NCBI RefSeq assembly: GCF_002095395.1
Contig: NZ_MJEI01000099.1
Location: 108,635 to 172,634, forward strand
Direction of reading: 5' to 3'
Origin: Williamsia sp. 1135
GTDB lineage: Bacteria > Actinomycetota > Actinomycetes > Mycobacteriales > Mycobacteriaceae
DNA length: 64,000 nt
Part shown: positions 44,871 through 53,523 of the stretch, piece after piece
How the letters are laid out: each line of letters begins with the position of its first letter
How positions within the stretch are numbered: the first letter of the stretch is position 1
Notes under the pieces: generated by a model
Database searches by the model: none
Told to the model about the DNA's origin: nothing
Seen by the model: the letters and a program-made list of their open reading frames with translations, nothing else
Position numbers and translations under genes: made by a program

Positions 44871-46304
44871 ATGACGATCCACGAAGCGAAGCGGGAAACA
44901 AGAACGTCCAGCAAGCCGGACCCGCGGAGTCCGCTGGCCCATCTGTCCGACGAGACGATCGAGCAGTTGGGCAAGGAGTTCGACGCCATCCACGACGAGG
45001 TCTACGGCGACCTCGGAGACGCCGACCGTCGATACATCAAGACGGTGATCGCCACCCAGCGCAACCTCGCCGTCGCGGGTCGGGTCCTGCTGCTCGGATC
45101 ACGATCCAAGGTGGCATGGGTGGCCGGCACGTCCTGCCTGGGTATGGCCAAGATTCTCGAGAACATGGAGATCGGCCACAACGTCATGCACGGACAGTGG
45201 GACTGGATGAACGATCCAGATATCCACTCGTCGGTGTGGGACTGGGACACCGCGTCCACCGCGGAGGCGTGGAAGCACTCGCACAACTACATCCACCACA
45301 CGTTCACCAACATCCGCGGCAAGGACAAGGACCTCGGCTACGAGATCATGCGGATCGATCCGCATCAGCCGTGGAACCCCGTCTACCTCGCGCAGCCGTT
45401 CTACAACTTCCTGCTCACCGCGTTCTTCGAATGGGGCGTCGCCCTACACGATCTCGACCTCGACGCCATCCGTAAGGGCGAGAAGTCGACGTCCGAGCTG
45501 TGGCACGACCTCAAGGGGATCGGAGTCAAGATGCGGCGGCAGGTGATCAAGGATTACATCGGCTGGCCCGCGATCAGCGCCGGCGCTTTCGCGCTGACCC
45601 AGCTCGCGTCAGGCGGCAACATCAAGCAGCCCAAGACGTCCAGGCTGGCGAGCCGGCTCCGCCGCGCTCCCGGGGCGGGCAAGCGATCGAAGTCTGTTGC
45701 CGCCGTCATGGACCGTGCACTACCGGGTGTGGAGCAGACGTTCCTGGCAACTTTCGCTGCGGACTTCACCGCCAACATCATCCGGAACGTGTGGGCGCAC
45801 GCGATCATCTTCTGCGGCCACTTTCCCGACCAGACCTACACCTTCAGCAAAGCGGAAACCGAGAACGAGACCCGCGGTGGCTGGTACCTGCGGCAGCTGC
45901 TCGGCTCGGCGAACATCGAGGGCAGCCCGCTGTTCCACGTCATCTCCGGCAACCTCGGTTACCAGGTCGAGCACCACCTCTACCCGGATATGCCCAGCAC
46001 TCGCTACTCACAGGTCGCCCCGAAGGTGAAGGACATCTGCGAGCGTTATGAGTTGCCGTACAACTCCGGCCCCTTCGGTCAGCAGTGGGGTCAGGTGCAC
46101 CGCGCCATCTTCCGGCTGGCACTGCCGGGTGGAAAGCCGCGCCCCAAGCCCGACCCCTTCCATCGGCCTCCGCACAGCGCGGCCGACCCGGAACGGGTGA
46201 GCGAGGCCGCTCGCTTCCGGTCGCGGGTTCCGGCGAGCCATCCTGATGCCGGTCCCGAGCACGAGTCCGGTGGCGTCAATGTGGAGCCCCCGCCCCGCGA
46301 CTGA
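44871..46304 (+). CDS. desA3: Membrane acyl-CoA delta-9 desaturase, DesA3-like
   Basis: Di-iron membrane desaturase of 477 residues that would introduce a double bond into stearoyl-CoA. Three His boxes are seen: GHNVMHGQWDWMND, HSHNYIHHTF and GYQVEHHLYPD. AAGGAG precedes the ATG. Compared with my memory of Rv3229c it carries an extra basic stretch of about 35 residues (around 255-290, SRLASRLRRAPGAGKRS) before FTANIIRNVWAHAIIFCGHF, and a longer acidic/Pro C-terminal tail. Paired with the upstream reductase. Substrate chain length is inferred from the family. Confidence 0.9.
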   Translation: MTIHEAKRETRTSSKPDPRSPLAHLSDETIEQLGKEFDAIHDEVYGDLGDADRRYIKTVIATQRNLAVAGRVLLLGSRSKVAWVAGTSCLGMAKILENMEIGHNVMHGQWDWMNDPDIHSSVWDWDTASTAEAWKHSHNYIHHTFTNIRGKDKDLGYEIMRIDPHQPWNPVYLAQPFYNFLLTAFFEWGVALHDLDLDAIRKGEKSTSELWHDLKGIGVKMRRQVIKDYIGWPAISAGAFALTQLASGGNIKQPKTSRLASRLRRAPGAGKRSKSVAAVMDRALPGVEQTFLATFAADFTANIIRNVWAHAIIFCGHFPDQTYTFSKAETENETRGGWYLRQLLGSANIEGSPLFHVISGNLGYQVEHHLYPDMPSTRYSQVAPKVKDICERYELPYNSGPFGQQWGQVHRAIFRLALPGGKPRPKPDPFHRPPHSAADPERVSEAARFRSRVPASHPDAGPEHESGGVNVEPPPRD

Positions 46305-46331
46305 GCATCCCGCCACAAACCCAGTCGTTCC

Positions 46332-46365
46332 GGGCAAACCCAGGTGTTGCAACACCTGGGTTTGC
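46332..46365. terminator. Bidirectional terminator, 34-base perfect palindrome
   Basis: GGCAAACCCAGGTGTTG at 46332-46348 is exactly complementary to 46349-46365. It lies between the convergent desaturase and GGDEF/EAL genes and would terminate both. Confidence 0.8.
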
Positions 46366-46408
46366 CTGCAACGCATGGTTTTACGGGACAGAAGGCAATC
46401 CGTCTTTG

Positions 46409-48853
46409 CTAGTGAAGTCGTGCCGCCGCGGCGGCTGCTGATTCCGGGGAGTGCAAGAACGGCCCCTGCGCCTGCTGACAACCGGCCGCAGCGACCGCCT
46501 CGAGTTGTGCTGCCGTCTCGACACCGGTGGCGATCACGGTCATGTCCGCGGCCCTGGCAATCGCGACGATGCTCTGGATGACCGTGTCCGCGAAGTGCGA
46601 GGTCGTCAGATCTCGGATGAACGTCGGGGCGATCTTGATGACGTCGACCTGCTGCAGTTGGACCAGTGAGGAATAGCCCGCGCCGAAGTTGTCGATGGCG
46701 ACCTCGACCCCGAGTTCGCGCAATCGCCGCAGCTGATCGAGCGGCCGGATGCCCTCGGAGAATTCGTCTGCGGCGAAGGCGGTTTCGGTGACGTCGAGTC
46801 GTAGGTCGCCGGGGTGGACACCGCATTCCTCGAGTGCCGTGGCCACACTCTGCGGGAGCCGGTCGTCGCAGAACTGACGGGGCGACACCGTGATGGCGAG
46901 CGTGAGTTCGCCCGCGCGGTAGCCGAAGACGTTGTTCAGGTCGTGCAGCGCCTTCGAGAGGTTGAGCCGCCCGAGCGCGTCGCCGAGTCCGATGTGATCG
47001 GCCAAAGTATTGAATGTGTTCGGTTCGATCTCGTGGTGAATCGGGTGGTGCCAGCAGAGCGTGGCCTCCATGCCCACCACCCGGCCGGTCGCGGTGTCGT
47101 GGATCAGCTCGTAACGGTTGCCGAGCTGGCCGCCGGCCGGAGAAGCGATTGCCGCGCGCAGATCCTGTTCGAGCTGCTGCCGGAACTGGAACTCGCGCCG
47201 CAGCCGCACATCGAAGACTGCGGAGCGCGCGCGGCCGGACTGCTTCGCGTAGTAGAGCGCGATGTCGGCGTCGCGCAAAAGGTCACCGCCTGAGCGGTTC
47301 TCACCCTCGGTCGTGGACACCGAACCGATGCTCGCGGTCATCCGGACACTGGAGATGCCGGTATCGATCGGGGACTCGGTGATCGCCGTCAGCAGGTGTT
47401 CGGCCTGCTTTCGAGCCGAGGCTGAACCGGTGGCGTCACCGGGGCTGACGATGCTGAACTCGTCGCCCCCGATCCGGCCTACGGACGAGCCGGGCCCTGC
47501 GGCCGCAGCGAGGCGCCCCGCCACCACCCGGAGCACCTGGTCCCCGTGGCCATGGCCCAGCGAATCGTTGATGATCTTGAAGCGGTCGAGGTCGAGGAAG
47601 TGCACATTGATCGGACTGGGCCGTTCGGCGTCCGGTGCCAGCTGCGTGTCGAGTTGTTTCAGTAGACCGTCGTGGTTGAGCAACCCCGTGAGGCTGTCGT
47701 GGCTCGCGCGATGGCGCTGTTGTTCGGCGTCGAGAACCTGCTGGGTGATGTCGGTGTACGAGGCGATCGCCCTCGGCTCGTCGAGATCGACGTCGAATGC
47801 CTTGCAGGTCACCGAGAACCACCGATGTTCGCCGTCGGTTCGAGTGGCCAGCTTGCCGGTGAATCCGTCGCCGGTCTGGCGCATGTGGTCGACGAGTGCC
47901 CGGATGTCGTCATTGGGGAACATGACGGGCAGACTTCCGAGGTGGGCGCCGGGGACCGTCGATGGATCGAGCCCGAGGAGGGTGGCCGAGGCGGGGTTGG
48001 CCATCTCGATGAAGCCGTCCGGGTTCAGGACGAGGACGGCCTCGGTCAGTTCCGAGACCACGGTGCCGAACAACTCGATCGCGCGGCGAGCGGCGGTCAG
48101 GTCAGCGCACAGCAGCACATAGCCTGCACCCATCGCGGTCACCGATACCCGGACGTTCCGGATGGCGCCGTCTCGATGACGATGGACGCTCTCGATCGTG
48201 CCACCGAGCGCGAGGGCTTCGCGGGGGACGAAGGCGGCGCCGATCACGTCGGTCAGGTCGCGGCCGAGTGCCTTCGACGCGGACGTGCCGTATACCTTCT
48301 CGGCGGCCGGATTCCACGCCTGGACTACTCCCTCCGCGGAAATGGCGATCACGGCATCGCTCACGTGATCGACCAGAGCGGCCTGGTATTTCAGGGCGTC
48401 TTCCGCGGCCTTCTTGGTCGAGATGTCGCGCATGATGACCTGGAACGCGGGGCGGCCCTGCCACTCGGTTCGCACCGAGACGATCTCTGCGAGTTTTGTG
48501 GTGCCGTCGGTCAACAGCATGAGGGCTTCGGCGGGCTCGGTTGCGGTGTCTTCCTCACCGAGGCTCGCCAGCCTCTCGAGCATGCCCGGAATCGAATCGG
48601 GGTGGACGAACTCGGTGATCCAATGCCCGACCATCTGGTCGATGGACTGCGCCCGCGCCAGCCGGAGCCCGGCAGGGTTCACGTAGACGACGACGCCGCC
48701 CTCGTGGACGCAGATCGCGTCCGGGCTGAGTTCGACGAGCAGGCGGTATCGCTTGGCGAGCGACTCGGCGGAATCCGGCTCGACGGGTACGACGAGTTTG
48801 TCTTCACCGTCGGAGAGGGCCGGCGACGCGTTGTCACTTTCGCTCACGTGCAC
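46409..48853 (-). CDS. PAS-GGDEF-EAL signalling protein with a degenerate EAL domain
   Basis: Cytoplasmic c-di-GMP signalling protein of 814 residues. PAS domains occupy roughly 30-150, 160-270 and 280-395 (YRLLVELSPDAICVHEGGVV, AVIAISAEGVVQAWNPAAEK, LTEAVLVLNPDGFIEMANPA). The GGDEF domain at about 405-570 keeps its active motif in VGRIGGDEFSIV, so cyclase activity is plausible. The EAL domain (about 580-810) reads EATLCWHHP, keeps the first Glu, but has ITVS where N is expected and DNFGAGYSSL in place of DDFG. Two metal-site positions are changed, so phosphodiesterase activity is doubtful. No membrane segment. Confidence 0.9.
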   Translation of the reverse strand: MHVSESDNASPALSDGEDKLVVPVEPDSAESLAKRYRLLVELSPDAICVHEGGVVVYVNPAGLRLARAQSIDQMVGHWITEFVHPDSIPGMLERLASLGEEDTATEPAEALMLLTDGTTKLAEIVSVRTEWQGRPAFQVIMRDISTKKAAEDALKYQAALVDHVSDAVIAISAEGVVQAWNPAAEKVYGTSASKALGRDLTDVIGAAFVPREALALGGTIESVHRHRDGAIRNVRVSVTAMGAGYVLLCADLTAARRAIELFGTVVSELTEAVLVLNPDGFIEMANPASATLLGLDPSTVPGAHLGSLPVMFPNDDIRALVDHMRQTGDGFTGKLATRTDGEHRWFSVTCKAFDVDLDEPRAIASYTDITQQVLDAEQQRHRASHDSLTGLLNHDGLLKQLDTQLAPDAERPSPINVHFLDLDRFKIINDSLGHGHGDQVLRVVAGRLAAAAGPGSSVGRIGGDEFSIVSPGDATGSASARKQAEHLLTAITESPIDTGISSVRMTASIGSVSTTEGENRSGGDLLRDADIALYYAKQSGRARSAVFDVRLRREFQFRQQLEQDLRAAIASPAGGQLGNRYELIHDTATGRVVGMEATLCWHHPIHHEIEPNTFNTLADHIGLGDALGRLNLSKALHDLNNVFGYRAGELTLAITVSPRQFCDDRLPQSVATALEECGVHPGDLRLDVTETAFAADEFSEGIRPLDQLRRLRELGVEVAIDNFGAGYSSLVQLQQVDVIKIAPTFIRDLTTSHFADTVIQSIVAIARAADMTVIATGVETAAQLEAVAAAGCQQAQGPFLHSPESAAAAAARLH

Positions 48854-49024
48854 TTCCCTCCCTGTTCACAGCCGGTCCTGATCCCCGATCGGTTCTGGCG
48901 GCAACATCACTTCGAGATGATTTGCGAATGAAATTAACCATAGTCGTTCGCACAAATCATGCAGGTCAGGGACGGTATAGGGGCACGCATTTGTGCACAT
49001 ACCATTTCACGGAAAGAGGCCAGA

Positions 49025-50188
49025 ATGAATTCTATTGCTAACGCCCGGATCGCGGGACTGGGCGCTGTCACGGGGTACGGCTGGGGAAGGCAGGCGTTGT
49101 GGACAGGTCTGGCATCCGGAAAGCCCGCAGCCGAGCTCACAGCGGGCTTCGGCGGCAGTCCGAGCGAGTCCGGTTGGGTGTCGCGGATCCCCTCCGGCGG
49201 CAACGTCGAAGACGGATCGACGCGATTCGCCCGGGCCATGCGGTGGGCCGCACGGGAGGCCATCGAGGATGCCCTGGCGCACGGATGGACTCCCGGCCAG
49301 CGGGTCGGTCTCGTCCATGCCACGGTCCTGGGCGACCTCGAGTTGAGCCGCGCGTTCCAGCCCGGCCAGGGTGAGGGGTTGTCGGTTCGCCAGTACCTGG
49401 GTATGGCGCCCTCGACCCCGGCGTCGCTCCTCATGCGCGACTACGGATTCCATGGGCCGGCGGTCAATGTCTCCGCGATGTGCACGTCCGGCACCGTCGC
49501 CTTGCTGACAGCGAAGATGTGGCTCGACACCGACACCGTCGACGACGTGATCGTGTTGTCGACGGACCTGTCTGCGACCCCCGAGGTGGTCTCGCAGTTC
49601 GTGCGACTCGGGGTGGCCATCACCGATGCCGAGCCGCTTGACGCCTGCCGACCGTTTCAAACCGGTAGTCGAGGTTTTGTATTCGGAGAGGCTGCTGTCG
49701 GTTTCGTGCTGTCCAAGCAGGACACCGACGGATATCTCGACCTGCTGGGTGGAGCCATGAATCACGACGGCTACCATGTCACATCGGTCGATCCGTCGCT
49801 CGAGCACGTCAAGGGTTGCTTCACAGGCGCTCTGACCGATGCAGATGTCGAGGCCGACCAGGTGTCGTACCTCAACGCCCACGGTCCGGGAACCGCGCAG
49901 TGTGATGCCGCAGAAGCGGCTGCGGCGACCGCGCTGTTGCCGAGTGATATCGGTATCTACTCGGTCAAACCGCTGGCCGGGCATTGCCAGGCAGCGGCTG
50001 CGGCCGTCGAGATCGCGGCTGCGGCAATGAGTTACACCGATGGTGTGGTCCCGGGTGCGCCGTCGGTCGCCGAAGGTGATGCTCGCCTGGTCGACGGCCT
50101 TGTCCGCATGGAGCCGGGGATCACCGTCAAGTCGTCGCTCGGTATGGGAGGGCACAATTCGGTGGCAGTGCTCGGCCCGGTTCGCTGA
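49025..50188 (+). CDS. Solitary beta-ketoacyl synthase
   Basis: Ketosynthase-fold protein of 387 residues with the Cys-His-His triad: Cys153 in NVSAMCTSGTVAL, His in LNAHGPGTAQCD and Lys/His in VKPLAGHCQAA. The first His motif differs from the usual HGTGT. AAAGAGG precedes the ATG. No acyl carrier protein, ketoreductase or acyltransferase is nearby, so the partner and product are unknown. A strong hairpin terminates it. Confidence 0.87.
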   Translation: MNSIANARIAGLGAVTGYGWGRQALWTGLASGKPAAELTAGFGGSPSESGWVSRIPSGGNVEDGSTRFARAMRWAAREAIEDALAHGWTPGQRVGLVHATVLGDLELSRAFQPGQGEGLSVRQYLGMAPSTPASLLMRDYGFHGPAVNVSAMCTSGTVALLTAKMWLDTDTVDDVIVLSTDLSATPEVVSQFVRLGVAITDAEPLDACRPFQTGSRGFVFGEAAVGFVLSKQDTDGYLDLLGGAMNHDGYHVTSVDPSLEHVKGCFTGALTDADVEADQVSYLNAHGPGTAQCDAAEAAAATALLPSDIGIYSVKPLAGHCQAAAAAVEIAAAAMSYTDGVVPGAPSVAEGDARLVDGLVRMEPGITVKSSLGMGGHNSVAVLGPVR

Positions 50189-50212
50189 ACAGTGCTTGAG
50201 TGACACCTGGTC

Positions 50213-50248
50213 GGTGGCGCGGGGGCCTGTGCGGGCCCCCGCGCCACC
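50213..50248 (+). terminator. Strong GC hairpin after the ketosynthase gene
   Basis: GGTGGCGCGGGGGCC (50213-50227) pairs perfectly with 50234-50248 around a six-base loop. It lies between convergent genes and has no U-tract. Confidence 0.75.
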
Positions 50249-50265
50249 GCGTGTGGCGTCACGCC

Positions 50266-51198
50266 TCAGGCGGGGTCGGCCTGGTCGGCGGTCTGGTGAT
50301 CGCCGCCGATGTCGGTTCCGGATCGGGCGGGGTTCAACGACCGCCTGACCGCTTCTCGGGTCGAGAGCCGTTGCTCGCTGCGGGGGTCGGGGCCGCAGAT
50401 CATGTCGTGGCGCAGGCTGTCGACCAGTTCGACGACCGTGTTCCTCGGTATCCCGGTGATTGCCGCTGCGACCCGGCCTACGAGGCCGGTCGGGATCCCG
50501 GGAATCGAGGGGCGGGGCCGGCGGACGTCGAGTTCATCCGCGATGAGCCCGATGAGTTCGGGATAGCTGAGTCGGTCGGGGCCGCCCAGATCGTGATGGC
50601 CGTTGGTCGGCTCCCCGGTGCCGGCGTCGACGAGGGCCGTGATGACATCTTCGGTCGCGATCGGCTGCACCCGGGTGTTCATCCACTTCGGAATCGGCAA
50701 GACGGGGAGACGCTCGATGAGCCGCCGGACGAGTTCGAACGAGGTCGATCCGGCACCGATGATCAGCGCCGCCCGTTGCACGTTCGCAGGGGTCTCGGCG
50801 TCGAGGAAGATTCGCTCGACCTCTTGACGCGAGGCGAGGTGGTCAGAGAGTTCGACACCCTCTGGGATGAGTCCGGACAGGTAGACGATCTGACGTACGT
50901 CCGCCAGGCCGCAGGCGTCGGCGAAGGCATGCGCACCGGCGGCGTCTCTCTCCTCGAACCCTTTGTCATCCATGGAATGGACCAGGAAGTACGCCACGTC
51001 TGTGTCGGCGATCGCAGCGGAAATGCTGTCGGGCTCTTGTAGATCGAAATGGCGGACCTGCACCGCGTCAGCCCACCCGAACTCGGAGGCGCGGTCTGGA
51101 TCGCGCATTCCCGCAACAACCTCGTGGCCCGACTCGAGCAGGGCCGGGATCAGTCGAGATCCGATATAACCGGTCGAGCCGGTGACAAAAGCACGCAT
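50266..51198 (-). CDS. NAD(P)-binding atypical SDR (NmrA-like)
   Basis: Atypical short-chain dehydrogenase of 310 residues. The N-terminal FVTGSTGYIGSRLIPALLES is the NAD(P) site, followed by VRHFDLQEPDSISAAI and VYLSGLIPEGVELSDHLASR, typical of NmrA-like or DUF2867-linked sugar/quinone epimerase-like proteins. The classical Tyr-Lys pair is not obvious. About 70 C-terminal residues (DMICGPDPRSEQRLSTREAV) form a second small domain. Substrate unknown. Confidence 0.85.
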   Translation of the reverse strand: MRAFVTGSTGYIGSRLIPALLESGHEVVAGMRDPDRASEFGWADAVQVRHFDLQEPDSISAAIADTDVAYFLVHSMDDKGFEERDAAGAHAFADACGLADVRQIVYLSGLIPEGVELSDHLASRQEVERIFLDAETPANVQRAALIIGAGSTSFELVRRLIERLPVLPIPKWMNTRVQPIATEDVITALVDAGTGEPTNGHHDLGGPDRLSYPELIGLIADELDVRRPRPSIPGIPTGLVGRVAAAITGIPRNTVVELVDSLRHDMICGPDPRSEQRLSTREAVRRSLNPARSGTDIGGDHQTADQADPA

Positions 51199-51417
51199 GG
51201 TGTGATCTTCCTGCTGGCGGTTACGGGCGGAAGATCGCGCGGACGCAATTGTCCGACTTCTCCTCGAATGGCTGGCGGCCGGCGCTCATCTCGTCACAAC
51301 GCGCGAACGGCTCAGGTCACCCATAACTACCCCGCAGGTCGCTGCGGAAAACGTACGCATGAGATTCGCCGAATCCGGGTAGTACCCCTCGTGTTCGAGA
51401 AGCGAAGGGTAGTGATC

Positions 51418-52140
51418 GTGTCGGAGGATTCGGGGCGGGAGGACGCGCAGGTGGGAAGTGCGTGTATGCCCAACACAAACAGACTAGCGGCGATGAGTGT
51501 CGATGACGTCGGTGTCGACGGAGCGGCCGTGGCGATAATGACCGATGCCGCTCGGTCTCGTGACCTGTTGTGCGCGACCGACTCCGTGGCAGCGCGCATC
51601 GATGAGTTGCAGTTCACCCTCGGCGAAGGTCCGTGTATGGATGCATTCGTTGGCGGTGAGTCGATCATGACGGCTGACCTCGGTGAGGAGACCGCTGCGG
51701 CGAAGTGGCCGGCGTTCAGCTCAGAAGTGCTCGACGAGGTCGGTGTCCGGGGGATCTTCGCCTACCCGATTTTCGCCGGCGGCGCGCAGCTTGGTGTGCT
51801 GGAGCTCTACCGGCGACAGAACTCCGCGCTCACGTCGTCGCAGAACACTGCAGCGCACGTACTCACGGTCCGTCTTGGTGCGGTGGTGTTGGGTGAACTC
51901 GAGAATTACCGATGGTCGCTCGACGAGGCGCACTATCCGCGGTGGGAGGGAAGTCATCGATTCGCGCGTGCTGACGTGCACGCTGCAGTCGGCATGCTGT
52001 CCATTCGCTGGGGGACGTCCGTTGCCGACGCGGGCTTGCGGCTGCGTGCCCGGGCGTACGCGGAGTCTCGGTCCATCTCATCGATGGCACACGACATCGT
52101 GCACTTCCAGGGCCGGCTTCCGGACGAGGATGCGTCGTGA
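51418..52140 (+). CDS. GAF-ANTAR domain RNA-binding antiterminator
   Basis: Protein of 240 residues. GAF is at about 20-165 (RIDELQFTLGEGPCMDAFVG, VRGIFAYPIFAGGAQLGVLE). The ANTAR domain is at about 180-235 (ADVHAAVGMLSIRWGTSVAD, AGLRLRARAYAESRSISSMA). I chose a GTG start with AAGGG upstream; an ATG at 51466 is possible. It is more diverged than the other two GAF-ANTAR proteins here and ends ten bases from a convergent STAS gene. Confidence 0.88.
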   Translation: MSEDSGREDAQVGSACMPNTNRLAAMSVDDVGVDGAAVAIMTDAARSRDLLCATDSVAARIDELQFTLGEGPCMDAFVGGESIMTADLGEETAAAKWPAFSSEVLDEVGVRGIFAYPIFAGGAQLGVLELYRRQNSALTSSQNTAAHVLTVRLGAVVLGELENYRWSLDEAHYPRWEGSHRFARADVHAAVGMLSIRWGTSVADAGLRLRARAYAESRSISSMAHDIVHFQGRLPDEDAS

Positions 52141-52150
52141 CTGAGAGCAC

Positions 52151-52549
52151 TCACGCCATCGCGGCGATGGCCTGGTCCAGGGTCGGGTAGAGAGTGAGCG
52201 TCTGATCGAGTCCGACCAGTTGAATCGGCCGGGACGTCGACGGGCCGTCGGCGACGACGCCGAACAAGCCGCCGGGTGCGATCGCCTCGTACGCCGTGAC
52301 CAGTGCGCTCATGCCGGCGGAGGCCAGGAACTCGGTGCTCGTGAGGTCGATGATCAGTCCGCGGGGCTCGCCGCTCAGCGCACTGCTGACGGCGTCGGAC
52401 AGCTGTGGCGCCGTCAGGACGTCGATGCTGCCCTGCACGGTGAGGATCGCCAGCTCGTTGTGCTGAACCGTCAAGATCGTCAACGCTGCGGTTCCTGCGA
52501 CAGAGGTCTGACCATCGGTAACAAACGCATCGGCATCTTCGGAGTGCAC
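52151..52549 (-). CDS. STAS domain anti-sigma factor antagonist-like protein
   Basis: Protein of 132 residues, mostly a STAS domain: ELAILTVQGSIDVLTAPQLS and GLIIDLTSTEFLASAGMSAL. The regulated Ser of RsbV/SpoIIAA is conserved here (FLASAGM). The GTG at 52549 has AAAGGA at a suitable distance; a TTG seven codons upstream is the alternative. It lies between two GAF-ANTAR genes, mirroring the STAS/GAF-ANTAR pair near 37.5 kb. Confidence 0.85.
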   Translation of the reverse strand: MHSEDADAFVTDGQTSVAGTAALTILTVQHNELAILTVQGSIDVLTAPQLSDAVSSALSGEPRGLIIDLTSTEFLASAGMSALVTAYEAIAPGGLFGVVADGPSTSRPIQLVGLDQTLTLYPTLDQAIAAMA

Positions 52550-52778
52550 GGCGGGATTTCCTTTCGGCAAGCTGTCTCATCGACACTCGGTCAGAGTCAC
52601 CTCTGCGAGTGCGACGGCGTCGTCTTCACCGATGGATGCCATTGTTTCATGCCCGCCGACGCTCACGGTCCCAGCAGTGACCTCGGGGCTCGGTGGATGG
52701 GGACTCGAGCGGCTGGAGAAACTCGAAAAATCTAGTAGAATAGTCGCCTGACCTGGTACTAAAGCGAAGGGAAGCGAC

Positions 52779-53483
52779 GTGGGTACCCGCGGCGACGACG
52801 ACGTGTACGTGAAGATGGCCGAACTGGTGCGGGACATGAGCGCCAAGGTGCCGGACGATCCGACCGACGTGCTGCAGGAACTTCTCGAGAGCGCGGTCGC
52901 ACACATTCCAGGATGTGCTCACGCGAGTATCACCACGATGGTGGGCCGTGAGGAAGCCGCAACCCCGGTGACGACGCACGAGCACGCCCGGACCATCGAC
53001 TCCCTCCAGGTCAAGCACGGCCAGGGCCCGTTCCTGGAGGCCGCATCCGAGTCCGGGTTCGTCCACATCGCTGATCTGGAGTCAGAAGGGCGTTGGCCCG
53101 AGTTCACCGCCGACGTGTGCGACCGAACGCCGGTGCGGTCGATGGCGATCTTCCAGCTGTACATCGCACGCGGCGGTCTGGGCACTCTGAACCTGTACGC
53201 CGACAAGCCCCACGCGTTCGACGAAGAGGCGCGCGACCTCGGGTACGTCTACGCGTCCCACGCCGCCGTAGTCTGGGGCACCGCTGCGCGCGGCGACCAA
53301 TTCCGTAGCGCGCTCGCCAGCCGGGACGTCATCGGCCAGGCGAAGGGCATGTTGATGGAGCGTTTCGACATCGGCGCTGTGCAGGCGTTCGATCTGTTGC
53401 GCAGGCTTTCTCAGGACTCCAATGAACGTCTCGTCGACATCGCGGCCAGACTCGTGAGGCGGGACCACCCCGCCGGCACCTGA
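52779..53483 (+). CDS. GAF-ANTAR domain RNA-binding antiterminator
   Basis: Protein of 234 residues. GAF covers about 35-165 (QVKHGQGPFLEAASESGFVH, RTPVRSMAIFQLYIARGGLG). ANTAR covers about 175-230 (SRDVIGQAKGMLMERFDIGA, VQAFDLLRRLSQDSNERLVD), nearly identical in pattern to the protein at 37842-38549. It starts at a GTG behind AAGGGA. Divergent from the STAS gene. Confidence 0.92.
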   Translation: MGTRGDDDVYVKMAELVRDMSAKVPDDPTDVLQELLESAVAHIPGCAHASITTMVGREEAATPVTTHEHARTIDSLQVKHGQGPFLEAASESGFVHIADLESEGRWPEFTADVCDRTPVRSMAIFQLYIARGGLGTLNLYADKPHAFDEEARDLGYVYASHAAVVWGTAARGDQFRSALASRDVIGQAKGMLMERFDIGAVQAFDLLRRLSQDSNERLVDIAARLVRRDHPAGT

Positions 53484-53523
53484 TCCCGCGGAAACGGGCG
53501 CCCTGTCAGTGCAGGCCTGACTT

